From: a virus
IMG/VR virus record: IMGVR_UViG_3300042352_001346
Coordinates: 1 to 64,000 of that record
DNA length: 64,000 nt
Direction: 5' to 3' (one strand)
Part shown: piece after piece, positions 45,934-54,080 of the stretch
Layout: each line of letters begins with the position of its first letter
Numbering within the stretch: the first letter of the stretch is position 1
Made by a program: the position numbers and the translations under genes
Notes under the pieces: model-generated
Database searches by the model: none
Told to the model about the DNA's origin: nothing
What the model saw: only the letters and a program-made list of their open reading frames with translations

Positions 45934-46238
45934 GTAAGTTATATTATAAATACATTATTGTTGATGGTGGTCCTATTTTATTTTCTGACAAAGTATCCCA
46001 TCTTCAAGTAGGTGAAGGTTTTTTAAAATCTAAAGCTACTATATATAGTGCAGGATTTTGTTGTATTGAATTTATAGAAGATGAAGAAGTACCTAAAGTA
46101 ATATGTAGTGGTAGAAGTGATTCTTTAAATATTGAATCTCACTCTCAAAATGATGCTATTGTTATTACAGATTTTTTTAAACAATTGAGTGCAGTTAAAT
46201 ATCATTTATTAGTGATAAAAGATTTATATGGAAAGTAA
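45930..46238 (+). CDS. Hypothetical small protein
   Basis: 102 residues, mixed beta/alpha (KYIIVDGGPILFSDKVSHLQVG, SAGFCCIEFIED). No family recognised; it does not resemble a HicB antitoxin (no Arc-like or RNase-H-like signature) although it follows the HicA-like gene. ATGA coupling to its predecessor, and an 11-nt overlap with the next gene. Confidence 0.55.
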   Translation: MSKLYYKYIIVDGGPILFSDKVSHLQVGEGFLKSKATIYSAGFCCIEFIEDEEVPKVICSGRSDSLNIESHSQNDAIVITDFFKQLSAVKYHLLVIKDLYGK

Positions 46239-46767
46239 AAAATATAAATTACCAGGTCATAAAGGTAAATTTATGAAAGGACAATCTTCTCAATACCAAA
46301 TTGCAATGGAGAAGTCTATAATTAAAAATTTAGAACGTAAACCTAAAAATAAAGAAATGAAAGTAGCAATTATAGGTAGTCGCACATTTCAAAATAAAAA
46401 TAGTTTGTTTTTAGCACTTAATGATTTTAGAAGAGTATTAAGAGCAACTAAACATACTGATATTACAGAAATAGTATCAGGTGGTGCACAAGGTGCTGAT
46501 TTTTTAGCAGAAGAATATGCTAATGAATCTAAAATTAAGAAAACTATATTTAAAGCTGATTGGAGTGATATGTCTTTACCATGTTCTAAAAAAACAAATG
46601 CACAAGGTAAAGAATATAATGCTTTAGCTGGTTTTAAAAGAAATACACAAATAATAGATTATTGTGACCAAGTAATTGCATTTTGGGATGGTAAAAGTCC
46701 AGGTACTCGTGATAGTATTGAAAAAGCTAAAGCACAAAATAAACCTGTTAAAATTGTAAAAATTTAA
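46228..46767 (+). CDS. SLOG-domain nucleotide-binding protein (YspA/DUF2493-like)
   Basis: 179 residues. From residue 44 the SLOG Rossmann-like fold is clear: MKVAIIGSRTF, IVSGGAQGADFLAEEYA, then AGFKRNTQIIDYCDQVIAFWDGKSPGTRDSIEKA. The GG-x-GAD and GT-R motifs bind a nucleotide or nucleotide derivative. The first 43 residues are a basic unstructured extension; an internal ATG at 46357 would give the bare domain. Possible roles are metabolism of, or sponging of, a nucleotide signal. It lies in a row of small genes between repair and replication. Confidence 0.75.
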   Translation: MESKKYKLPGHKGKFMKGQSSQYQIAMEKSIIKNLERKPKNKEMKVAIIGSRTFQNKNSLFLALNDFRRVLRATKHTDITEIVSGGAQGADFLAEEYANESKIKKTIFKADWSDMSLPCSKKTNAQGKEYNALAGFKRNTQIIDYCDQVIAFWDGKSPGTRDSIEKAKAQNKPVKIVKI

Positions 46768-46769
46768 AT

Positions 46770-47084
46770 ATGGTAGAAAATAAATTTATTGTTGGAGATA
46801 TTTTTAAATTAAAAGTTGAATGTTTATATAATCCTATTGGTACAATAGGAGTTTGTTATGCTCAATATGATAATGGAATTTCTGTTATTTTTGAAAATGG
46901 CAAATATGATGGTTTTAGTTTATCTAAAGATATAGTATTAGGAGGTAGAAGTGAAGTTGAGATGTATTTAGAAAAAATTAATCATAGTGAAGAATTATCT
47001 GATTATTATTTTAAAAATGTAATCAGATTAACAGAAGATTTTAGAAAAGGATATTTTCATAACGCATTTAATTCTTTGTATTAA
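46770..47084 (+). CDS. Hypothetical protein with SH3-like beta part
   Basis: 104 residues. The first 60 residues (YNPIGTIGVCYAQYDNGISVIFENGKYDGFS) look like a small SH3-type barrel, the rest is helical. It lies directly before the replicative helicase gene with two-base gaps on both sides. Function unknown. Confidence 0.55.
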   Translation: MVENKFIVGDIFKLKVECLYNPIGTIGVCYAQYDNGISVIFENGKYDGFSLSKDIVLGGRSEVEMYLEKINHSEELSDYYFKNVIRLTEDFRKGYFHNAFNSLY

Positions 47085-47086
47085 AG

Positions 47087-48457
47087 ATGAATTTAAGTAA
47101 AGACTTTTTATTAGAATTATTAAAAACTTGTTTTAGAAATAAGGAAATACTAGATATTGCTTATCATCATTTAGAGTATCATTATTTACCTTCTGAACCA
47201 TATAAAGATGTTTGGAAGGAAATTAGAGATTTTTATATTTTAAATGATAATTGTCCAAGTTTTGGTTATATTTCTCAAAGATTAACTGATTTAAAAAAAG
47301 AAGAAGCATTAAATTTACTTGTAAAAGTAAAAGAAGCATCTATACCTGATTTAAAATATTTAATCAATCAATTTGAAGAGTTTTTAATAAATATTATAAC
47401 AATTGATTCTTTGCAAGAAATTGTTACATTATTTAATACAAATAAAAAAGATGAAGCAAGAACAAAACTATTAGAAAAATCAAAGAAAATTGAAAATTTC
47501 ACTTTAGCCAAAGGTTCTAATTTTTTTGAATCATTATTTGGTGGATTTGTTCAAAGACAAGAATTAAGAAAGATAGAAGCAGGAGATTTGGGATTAAGGA
47601 AAAAAACACATAGAGGTATTGACCAAATAGATGATTTAACTTTTGGTGGATTACCTGAGACTGATATGGATTTATTTATCTTTCCTTCTGGTTATGGTAA
47701 AACAACTTATTTAAGATGGCGTTCTCAATATAATGCAAGATTAGGTTTTAAAGTATTATATGTTAATCTTGAAGGTTCAAAACAAGATAATGAAGAAGGT
47801 CATGATGCTGTTTTAACAGGTAGAACTTTATTTGATGTTGAAAGAGGTAATTTAAGTGATAAATTTGTAGATGAAATAAATAATAGTTTACAATATTTAT
47901 TAAATAATATTGGAGGTGATGTTATTTATACATCTGTAGAACAATTTGGTGAGTATTATTTACATGATTTAGAAAAAGATATTCAACGTTTTATTAAAGT
48001 ACATGGTCAATCACCAGATGAAATAGATTTAGATTATTTTGAAGCTTTAGAAATTAAAGGAAAATATGATAAAAATACCATTCAAGGTGAAAAAGCTAGA
48101 AGAACAGCACTAGCTAAAGGATTGAAAAATTTATGTGTAAAATATAAAACTAGATTAGCAACTTGTACACAAGCTTCTGATGTTAGTATAGATAAATTAA
48201 ATACAGCTGATAGTGTATTAACAAGAAATGATTTATCTGCTAATAAAGCATTATTGAATGAATTTTCATTTTTATTTAGCTTTAATCAAACATCAGATGA
48301 ATATGATGAAGGTAGAGCAAGAATTTTTTGTGATAAAGCAAGAAAATCTAAAAGAGGTTGGACTGTTCAAATATATCAAGATTTAGAACATTTGAAATTT
48401 TATGATAGATTTAAAACTCTTACCACCTTATACCAAAGAGGTGATTTTATAATATAA
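47087..48457 (+). CDS. DnaB-like replicative helicase
   Basis: 456 residues. The N-terminal ~150 residues are helical, as in DnaB N-domains; the RecA-like core begins near residue 180 with LTFGGLPETDMDLFIFPSGYGKTTYLRWR (Walker A PSGYGKTT about 199-206), VLYVNLEGSKQDNEEG, Walker B-like EIDLDYFEALE (about 320) and a glutamine-containing switch LATCTQASD. It should unwind the fork 5'-3' and load with the primase encoded next. No own promoter is seen; the primase has one. Confidence 0.8.
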   Translation: MNLSKDFLLELLKTCFRNKEILDIAYHHLEYHYLPSEPYKDVWKEIRDFYILNDNCPSFGYISQRLTDLKKEEALNLLVKVKEASIPDLKYLINQFEEFLINIITIDSLQEIVTLFNTNKKDEARTKLLEKSKKIENFTLAKGSNFFESLFGGFVQRQELRKIEAGDLGLRKKTHRGIDQIDDLTFGGLPETDMDLFIFPSGYGKTTYLRWRSQYNARLGFKVLYVNLEGSKQDNEEGHDAVLTGRTLFDVERGNLSDKFVDEINNSLQYLLNNIGGDVIYTSVEQFGEYYLHDLEKDIQRFIKVHGQSPDEIDLDYFEALEIKGKYDKNTIQGEKARRTALAKGLKNLCVKYKTRLATCTQASDVSIDKLNTADSVLTRNDLSANKALLNEFSFLFSFNQTSDEYDEGRARIFCDKARKSKRGWTVQIYQDLEHLKFYDRFKTLTTLYQRGDFII

Positions 48458-48473
48458 AATTTTAAGAGTTCTA

Positions 48474-48505
48474 TTTGGACTTTTAAAAAATTTTTATTAC
48501 TTTTG
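48474..48505 (+). promoter_or_regulatory. Bacteroidota-type promoter touching the primase start
   Basis: TTTGG at 48474-48478, a 19-nt spacer and TACTTTTG at 48498-48505. The primase ATG is at 48507, one base after the box, so the transcript would begin at or just inside the gene. This makes a leaderless mRNA or a downstream start likely. Confidence 0.65.
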
Positions 48506-48506
48506 T

Positions 48507-49520
48507 ATGAGATTCAAAGAAGATGAAATAAAGACAGAATTTAAATTAAAAAAAAGTGGTAATAAAGGATGGTTTTTATCATATAATAATTGTCCTTATT
48601 GTAATAAAACTGAACATTTATCTATTATATTTGGTGAAGTAAGTAGTTTTACTTGTAAAAGGTGTGGTGAACATGGTTCTTTGTATAAATTACTTGAAAA
48701 AGTAGATAGAAAAGATTTAATATTAGGTAATAAAGATTTTATTTCTACTAATAATAAAATTGAAGGTATAAATGAAAATATAATTTCAACAAAAGTATTT
48801 GATTTTAATCTTCCAATTAAACAAAAACCATTAGGATTTATACGAATTTTTGAAAATGATTATTTAGAATCAAGAAATTTTACTAAACAACATTTTGAAA
48901 TTTATACAATAGGAATAAGTACTTTTGACCCATTTGTAAATAAAGATTATATAATATTTGTATGTAATCAATTTAAAAATGAAGTTGGTTGGTTAGCTAG
49001 AAGTAAAAAATCAAAAGAAGAAATTGATGCAATAAATGTTATTCGTAAACAAAAAGAATTACCTAAGTATTTAAGATGGCAAAATAGTATTGATACTGAT
49101 TTTTCAAATATCTTATTTGGTTTTGATGAATTAGAAGAAAATACAAAAATTGTTATTGTAGTTGAAGGTGTTACAAGTAAAGCAAATGTTGATAAATTAT
49201 TAGGTCTTTTTAATCAAAAAACTGTTAAATGTGTAGCTTCATTTGGTAAAAAAATTACAGATTTTCAAATTGCTTTATTAAAAAGTAAAAATATTGAAAC
49301 AGTAATTTTACTTTATGACCCAGATGCAGTTAAAGAAATAAAAGAATATAGTTTTAGACTTGAAGATAATTTCGATAATGTATTAGTAGGCTTTATACCA
49401 TTTAAAAAATCAGATGGTAGTAATAAAGACCCAGGTGATTTAATTAATAGTGAATTAGATAAAGTTATGAATACATTACAAAGTCCAATAAACTTTTTTA
49501 CTGAAAAAATTAAATTTTAA
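48507..49520 (+). CDS. DNA primase (DnaG-type)
   Basis: 337 residues, shorter than cellular DnaG because it lacks a helicase-binding domain. Zinc ribbon at the N-terminus (C29-x2-C32 and C50-x2-C53), then an RNA-polymerase core with YLESRNFTKQHFEIYTIG and a TOPRIM part: VVEGVTSK (about 219-226) and LLYDPDAVKE (about 268-277), giving the E and D-x-D metal ligands. It makes primers for the DnaE-like polymerase. The start overlaps the promoter. Confidence 0.8.
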   Translation: MRFKEDEIKTEFKLKKSGNKGWFLSYNNCPYCNKTEHLSIIFGEVSSFTCKRCGEHGSLYKLLEKVDRKDLILGNKDFISTNNKIEGINENIISTKVFDFNLPIKQKPLGFIRIFENDYLESRNFTKQHFEIYTIGISTFDPFVNKDYIIFVCNQFKNEVGWLARSKKSKEEIDAINVIRKQKELPKYLRWQNSIDTDFSNILFGFDELEENTKIVIVVEGVTSKANVDKLLGLFNQKTVKCVASFGKKITDFQIALLKSKNIETVILLYDPDAVKEIKEYSFRLEDNFDNVLVGFIPFKKSDGSNKDPGDLINSELDKVMNTLQSPINFFTEKIKF

Positions 49521-49527
49521 TTATTGT

Positions 49528-50001
49528 ATGGCTTATAAAGATAGAAATATTAGTCCAGTTGAATTTTTAAAAAGATTACAATTAGAGTATATTTGTGCAG
49601 AAATTAGAAAGAAAATTTATATTACTGATTCAGATGTTTCATATTGGAATAAAGTAATGGAAGGTAAAAAAATTAAAATAATTGATTTATCTACTAAAAA
49701 TTTTTTACCAACTATTTTCAATAATGATGAAGAAAAAATAGCCTTATATAAAGAAGTTTATAATCAACAAGGATTGCCTAATTTTATTTATAAAAATCAA
49801 TCTACTGAATTAACTTTAAAACCAAATGATATTAAATTTTATTATTATCCAAATACATCAGTTAGAGTTTATCCAAAAAATGAACCTATGTTTTTAGGTA
49901 CTATAAAATTTACTAATTATGAAGCTGAATTATTAGAAATTCATAGTAATAGTGGTGAAGTTGGTGTATATCCAATGTCGCAAGTATCAAGAATATTGTA
50001 A
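49528..50001 (+). CDS. Hypothetical protein between primase and polyamine-like genes
   Basis: 157 residues, mixed fold; LRLEYICAEIRKKIYI-like helix at the N-terminus and beta segments later (KFYYYPNTSVRVYPKNEPMFLGTIKF). No family recognised. It lies 7 nt after the primase, so it is probably cotranscribed with it and with the ureohydrolase that follows. Confidence 0.6.
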   Translation: MAYKDRNISPVEFLKRLQLEYICAEIRKKIYITDSDVSYWNKVMEGKKIKIIDLSTKNFLPTIFNNDEEKIALYKEVYNQQGLPNFIYKNQSTELTLKPNDIKFYYYPNTSVRVYPKNEPMFLGTIKFTNYEAELLEIHSNSGEVGVYPMSQVSRIL

Positions 50002-50021
50002 ATGTTATAAATTGTAATATA

Positions 50022-51098
50022 ATGAATAATAAATTATTTTTAACTGATTTTTCTTTTGAAGAAAGTGAAATTGTTGTAACTCCTGTTAATTTTGATTTAA
50101 CATGTTCTTATGGTTTAGGAACGGCTAAAGGTCCAAATTCTTTAATAAAAGAATCAGTTCAAATTGATAATCACTTCCTTAATAGGAAACATAATTCAGT
50201 TGAAGAACCTGCTAAATTCTTTTTAAATAAAGGAGAAATTATTAATGAAATTGCTAAAGCTAATTCATCTTTACGCAAAAGTGTTAATTTATATTGGGAT
50301 ATGGTAGATGAAACTTCTAAAGGAGTTGAAGAAACTGACCAAATAAAAGAACGTAAAAAATTTATTATTAATAGTGTAAATCAATTGCAATCAAATATAT
50401 TTACTATTACAAATTTAATTACAGAAAATGTATTAGAAAATAATAAAATACCTTGTATAATTGGAGGAGACCATTCAATAATTGAAGGTGCTTTATTTGC
50501 TATTGATGAACAATATAAAGATAATTATAATATTTTACAAATTGATGCTCATTGTGATTTAAGAATAGGAGGATATGAAGGATTTGAAAAAAGTCATGCT
50601 TCAATTATGGCAAATATTCTTAGTAATAATATTAATGTAAAATCTTTGGTACAAGTTGGTATTAGAGATTTTTCTAAAAATGAATATAATTTAACTTCAA
50701 TAACTCCTAGACAAGAATTTACAAATAAATATTCACCTACACCTATTTATAAATTTTTAGATGAATATATAGCAGAAGCTGATTATTCATTTAATGGTGG
50801 TGGGTATTTACATAATATTGTTGAAAAAATAGCTTCTGTATTTAATGTAAATAAATGTAAGAATATTTATTTAACATTAGATGTTGATGGTTTAATTCCT
50901 TCTCTTTGTTCCAATACAGGTACACCTGTACCAGGTGGTTTAGATTTTAATAAAGTATTGTTTTTAATTAAAAAATTAAAAGAATGGGGTTTTAACTTTA
51001 TTGGTTTTGATATAGTTGAAATTGGAAATGATAAATTTGATGGTAATGTAGCAAGTCGTTTATTGCATCAAATTGGTAATATAATTACAAAATATTAA
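50022..51098 (+). CDS. Ureohydrolase, agmatinase/arginase family
   Basis: 358 residues. All binuclear-manganese ligands of the family are in place: H151 in GGDHS, D175/H177/D179 in QIDAHCDLR, and D287/D289 in LDVDG, followed by TGTPVPGGL. Members hydrolyse guanidino compounds (agmatine, arginine, guanidinobutyrate) to urea and an amine. Residues about 55-115 form a helical insertion similar to that of agmatinase-family proteins of Bacteroidota. The next gene, 12 nt downstream, encodes a deoxyhypusine-synthase-like enzyme. Agmatine to putrescine is the reaction I would test first; the exact substrate cannot be read from the sequence. Confidence 0.8.
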   Translation: MNNKLFLTDFSFEESEIVVTPVNFDLTCSYGLGTAKGPNSLIKESVQIDNHFLNRKHNSVEEPAKFFLNKGEIINEIAKANSSLRKSVNLYWDMVDETSKGVEETDQIKERKKFIINSVNQLQSNIFTITNLITENVLENNKIPCIIGGDHSIIEGALFAIDEQYKDNYNILQIDAHCDLRIGGYEGFEKSHASIMANILSNNINVKSLVQVGIRDFSKNEYNLTSITPRQEFTNKYSPTPIYKFLDEYIAEADYSFNGGGYLHNIVEKIASVFNVNKCKNIYLTLDVDGLIPSLCSNTGTPVPGGLDFNKVLFLIKKLKEWGFNFIGFDIVEIGNDKFDGNVASRLLHQIGNIITKY

Positions 51099-51109
51099 AA
51101 ATAAATTTT

Positions 51110-52132
51110 ATGATTATAATTAATGAAAAAAATGGTTTAGCTAAAATACAAAGTATATCAAATTTTATAGAAAAATATATGTTGCATTTTAATGGTGCAA
51201 ATATGGTTGCTTCTGCAAAATCATTGAAAAAACATTTAGATGGTGGTGGTAAATTAATTATTACATTAGCAGGTGCATTTTCTACAGGTGAATGTGGTAA
51301 ATTATTAGCCCAATTAATTAAAGAAGATAAAGTACATGCAATTTCATGTACAGGTGCTAATATTGAAGAAGATGTTTTTCGTTTATTAGGACAAAGTCAT
51401 TATGGATTTAATTTAAAATATAATGATTTAACACCTCAACAAGAACAAGAGATACTTGATAATGATGTTAATCGTGTTACAGATACAATTATACCTGAAA
51501 AACATGTAATTGATATTCTTTATAAAGGTCTTGATGAAGTTTGGTTTGGAGAGTATGAGCGTAGAAAAGCTAAAGGTAAAATGTGGCATGAATATTTTTA
51601 TGAATTATTTAGTAATAATTATATTCAAGAAAATTTAGATAAAGATGCAGTATTAGAAGATAGTTGGTTATATCAAGCTGCACTTAAAAATTTACCTTTA
51701 TGTGTACCTGGAAATTGTGATAGTACAATGGGTAATGTATTTGCTCAACTTGTAATGGAAGAAGATATTGAAAGTTGGATAATTAAACATGATAGTGAAT
51801 ATATGGTTAGAATGGCTAATTGGTATATTGAATGTTGTAATAATGGTCAAAAATTAGCTATGTTAACTTTAGGTGGTGGTATATCAGCTGATTTTCCACA
51901 AACTATTAGTCCTTTTGTTGTAAAAGATTTAAATCATCCAAATGGTGCTGTTTGGTCACATATGACAGTAGTAACAATGGATATGTCTGTAACTGCAGGA
52001 GGTTTTAGTGGTTGTGCATTAAATGAAAAAATAACATGGGCTAAATTAGGTGTTGATTCAGATAAATTTTTAATCAATAGTGATTTTAGTATTGTATTTC
52101 CTTTAATTGCAGCATATTTATTGGAATTATAA
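51110..52132 (+). CDS. Deoxyhypusine synthase-like enzyme
   Basis: 340 residues, full length. Conserved blocks of the family: ITLAGAFSTGECGK, VHAISCTGANIEEDVF (NAD-binding), DVNRVTDTIIPE, LCVPGNCDSTMGNVFA, LGGGISADFPQ and NEKITWAKLGVD. The lysine of the last block (K312) is the residue that carries the aminobutyl imine intermediate in characterised enzymes. These enzymes transfer an aminobutyl group from spermidine (NAD-dependent), to a protein lysine in archaea and eukaryotes, or to putrescine in bacterial homospermidine-synthase-like members. A phage copy is unusual. It shares an operon with the ureohydrolase. Confidence 0.85.
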   Translation: MIIINEKNGLAKIQSISNFIEKYMLHFNGANMVASAKSLKKHLDGGGKLIITLAGAFSTGECGKLLAQLIKEDKVHAISCTGANIEEDVFRLLGQSHYGFNLKYNDLTPQQEQEILDNDVNRVTDTIIPEKHVIDILYKGLDEVWFGEYERRKAKGKMWHEYFYELFSNNYIQENLDKDAVLEDSWLYQAALKNLPLCVPGNCDSTMGNVFAQLVMEEDIESWIIKHDSEYMVRMANWYIECCNNGQKLAMLTLGGGISADFPQTISPFVVKDLNHPNGAVWSHMTVVTMDMSVTAGGFSGCALNEKITWAKLGVDSDKFLINSDFSIVFPLIAAYLLEL

Positions 52133-52147
52133 ATAATTTAAAAGAGA

Positions 52148-52179
52148 TTTGGAAGTTTTAAAAAAGGTTTTTATTTTTG
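52148..52179 (+). promoter_or_regulatory. Bacteroidota-type promoter for the amidinotransferase-like gene
   Basis: TTTGG at 52148-52152, 19-nt spacer and TATTTTTG at 52172-52179, with the ATG at 52205. It lies between the deoxyhypusine-synthase-like gene and the amidinotransferase-like gene, so the cassette has at least two transcription starts. Confidence 0.65.
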
Positions 52180-52204
52180 TATAAGAAAATTAAATATTAA
52201 TAAA

Positions 52205-53176
52205 ATGCAAAGAAAAGTAAAGTCAATATTAACGACAGCTATTTTTGACGACCCTATAGTTAGTTTAGGCAAATTAGATATGCCAGTATATGCAATGGTT
52301 CCTCCTCTTGGATTTCATGCTAATAATGTAGAAAATAATTATATGAGGTCACTATCTGATGAAGATAGAAAAGTTGATAAAAGACTTTATTTGCAACAAT
52401 GGGGAGATATTTATAGTTATTTAGCTGCTAACTCTTTAGTTTATTTAATTCCAAATCCAAATGAAGATTTACCTGATTTAACTTATTGTTCAAATATTGG
52501 TGTTTGTCTTGATGATGTTGAAGATGGTAAAGTATTTATAGCAAGTAATTTTTCTGCTAAATCAAGAACAGGAGAAACTGCAGTTGGTTATAATTTCTTT
52601 AAATCTATGGGGTATGAAGTTCATGAATGCCCTTATAAATTTGAAGGTTCTGCTGATATGAAACAAATTAAACCTGGTGTTTGGGTTGGTGGATATGGAG
52701 TAAGAACTGAAAAAGAAGCTTATGATTGGATGGAAGAAAAATTTGGCATTAAAATTATAAAAGTAAAAATGCTTAATGATGATTTATATCATCTTGATTG
52801 CTGCTTTATGCCAATTACTAAATTATCTGCTTTATGTTGTAAAGAATGTTTTAGTAAAAAAGATATTGAAACAATTGAAGAAGAAACCGGTATTTATTTA
52901 TATAATATACCATTACAATATGCTGAATATGGTGGTACTAGTTGTATAAGAATGTATAATTCATTATTATTTGCATCTTCACTTGATTATGAAATACCAG
53001 GTACCGAAGAATATGAAATTGAAAAAGGTAAATGTGATTTAATTGAAGAAATTGCATCAGAAGAAGGTCTTGAAATTGTTTACTTTGATATGTCAGAAGG
53101 TTGGAAAGCGGGAGCGGACATGTCGTGCTCATTTTTGGAAATAAACCGTAATTCTTTTAAAATAGATTTACAATAG
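52205..53176 (+). CDS. Amidinotransferase/deiminase-superfamily enzyme (DDAH-like)
   Basis: 323 residues with the pentein-fold catalytic pattern: LPDLTYCSNIGV (guanidino-binding region), KFEGSADMK (E147, D151), VGGYGVRTEKEAYDW, LYHLDCC (H196) and a C-terminal KAGADMSCSFLEINR with the nucleophilic Cys (C308). Such enzymes act on arginine, methylarginine, agmatine or amidino donors by hydrolysis or transfer. The order in the cassette suggests arginine or agmatine as substrate. G+C rises noticeably in the last ~80 bases, a possible junction. The substrate is not resolvable from sequence. Confidence 0.75.
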   Translation: MQRKVKSILTTAIFDDPIVSLGKLDMPVYAMVPPLGFHANNVENNYMRSLSDEDRKVDKRLYLQQWGDIYSYLAANSLVYLIPNPNEDLPDLTYCSNIGVCLDDVEDGKVFIASNFSAKSRTGETAVGYNFFKSMGYEVHECPYKFEGSADMKQIKPGVWVGGYGVRTEKEAYDWMEEKFGIKIIKVKMLNDDLYHLDCCFMPITKLSALCCKECFSKKDIETIEEETGIYLYNIPLQYAEYGGTSCIRMYNSLLFASSLDYEIPGTEEYEIEKGKCDLIEEIASEEGLEIVYFDMSEGWKAGADMSCSFLEINRNSFKIDLQ

Positions 53177-53278
53177 CAGAGAAGAAACTGCCATGATTAG
53201 TGTTTTTTTAACCTACTTGGCACTTAAGAAAAACTTACAACCAGTTTTATAGCTAGTTGTTTAAAATTTAAATTTATT
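53177..53278. other. Intergenic stretch, weak hairpins only
   Basis: This 102-base gap holds a 4-bp GCAG/CTGC hairpin followed by a T7 run (53202-53208), possibly a weak terminator, and an imperfect ACAAC/GTTGT pair. It has no clear TTTGG/TAnnTTTG promoter for the decarboxylase gene after it. Confidence 0.4.
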
Positions 53279-54031
53279 ATGTCTTATTCAATAGAACATT
53301 TCGTAAGAACAATAGTTGAACCTGCAAAACGTAAAGGTAAAAAATATCTATCAGAAGAATTTTTTTACCGCAATCCCAATAGACCGCAAAAAATAAATTC
53401 CAATTATTTTTATGCACCATCAGATGGTATTATAATTGGAATGAAAGAAGTAATGCTTAAAGATAGTATTTGTGAAATAAAGGGAGAAGCATATACTTTA
53501 GATGATGCAATGGGTGGAAGATTATCTGATGAAGATTATGGTTTTCGTTCTAAAGATAAATTTTTAGTTGTTGAAGTATTTTTAACGATGTATCATGTGC
53601 ATTATACTCGTGTACCTTATGGTGGTATTATTAATACAGAATATTTACCTCCTATTTTAACTCAAAATCTTCCTATGTTAAGTATGGAAAATGACTTATT
53701 AAAAGGAATTGTAAATATGAATAATGCTGATTATTTATTTAATAATTATAGAGCATTTCAATCAATTTATAATCCAAAATTTCAAATTAATTATTTTGTA
53801 TTAAATATAGCTGATTATGATGTTAATGCTATAATTTCTCATCATCAAGACGGGGATTTAATTGGACAAAATGATATACTTGGTGCTATGCAATATGGTT
53901 CGCAAGTAACTTTAATAGTTCCAAAACCTAAAAAATATGATGATTATGATTTAATATTTAATTCTAATCTTAAAGTTGGTGATTGTATTGAAGGTGGATT
54001 AGATTATTTAATTGAATTTATAGATAAATAA
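53279..54031 (+). CDS. Phosphatidylserine decarboxylase-like pyruvoyl enzyme
   Basis: 250 residues. Key blocks of the PSD family are visible: YFYAPSDGII (catalytic D49), EIKGEAYTLDDAMG, FLTMYHVHYTRVPYGGII (H106, H108) and a C-terminal MQYGSQVTLIVP, where G207-S208 is the self-cleavage site that turns Ser into the pyruvoyl group. The usual GST motif is GSQ here. The enzyme should decarboxylate an amino-carboxylate, normally phosphatidylserine to phosphatidylethanolamine. Near the polyamine genes it might instead decarboxylate arginine, ornithine or a nucleotide-linked amino acid; this is a guess. No membrane helix is present. Confidence 0.75.
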   Translation: MSYSIEHFVRTIVEPAKRKGKKYLSEEFFYRNPNRPQKINSNYFYAPSDGIIIGMKEVMLKDSICEIKGEAYTLDDAMGGRLSDEDYGFRSKDKFLVVEVFLTMYHVHYTRVPYGGIINTEYLPPILTQNLPMLSMENDLLKGIVNMNNADYLFNNYRAFQSIYNPKFQINYFVLNIADYDVNAIISHHQDGDLIGQNDILGAMQYGSQVTLIVPKPKKYDDYDLIFNSNLKVGDCIEGGLDYLIEFIDK

Positions 54032-54080
54032 AAAATTTTTTGGTATTATAATTTTTTTTAACTTAACAAAAACATGTATT

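Noticed and set aside
45757-46238. HicA-HicB toxin-antitoxin pair
   Set aside because: The gene after the HicA-like one lacks HicB signatures, so a pair cannot be supported.
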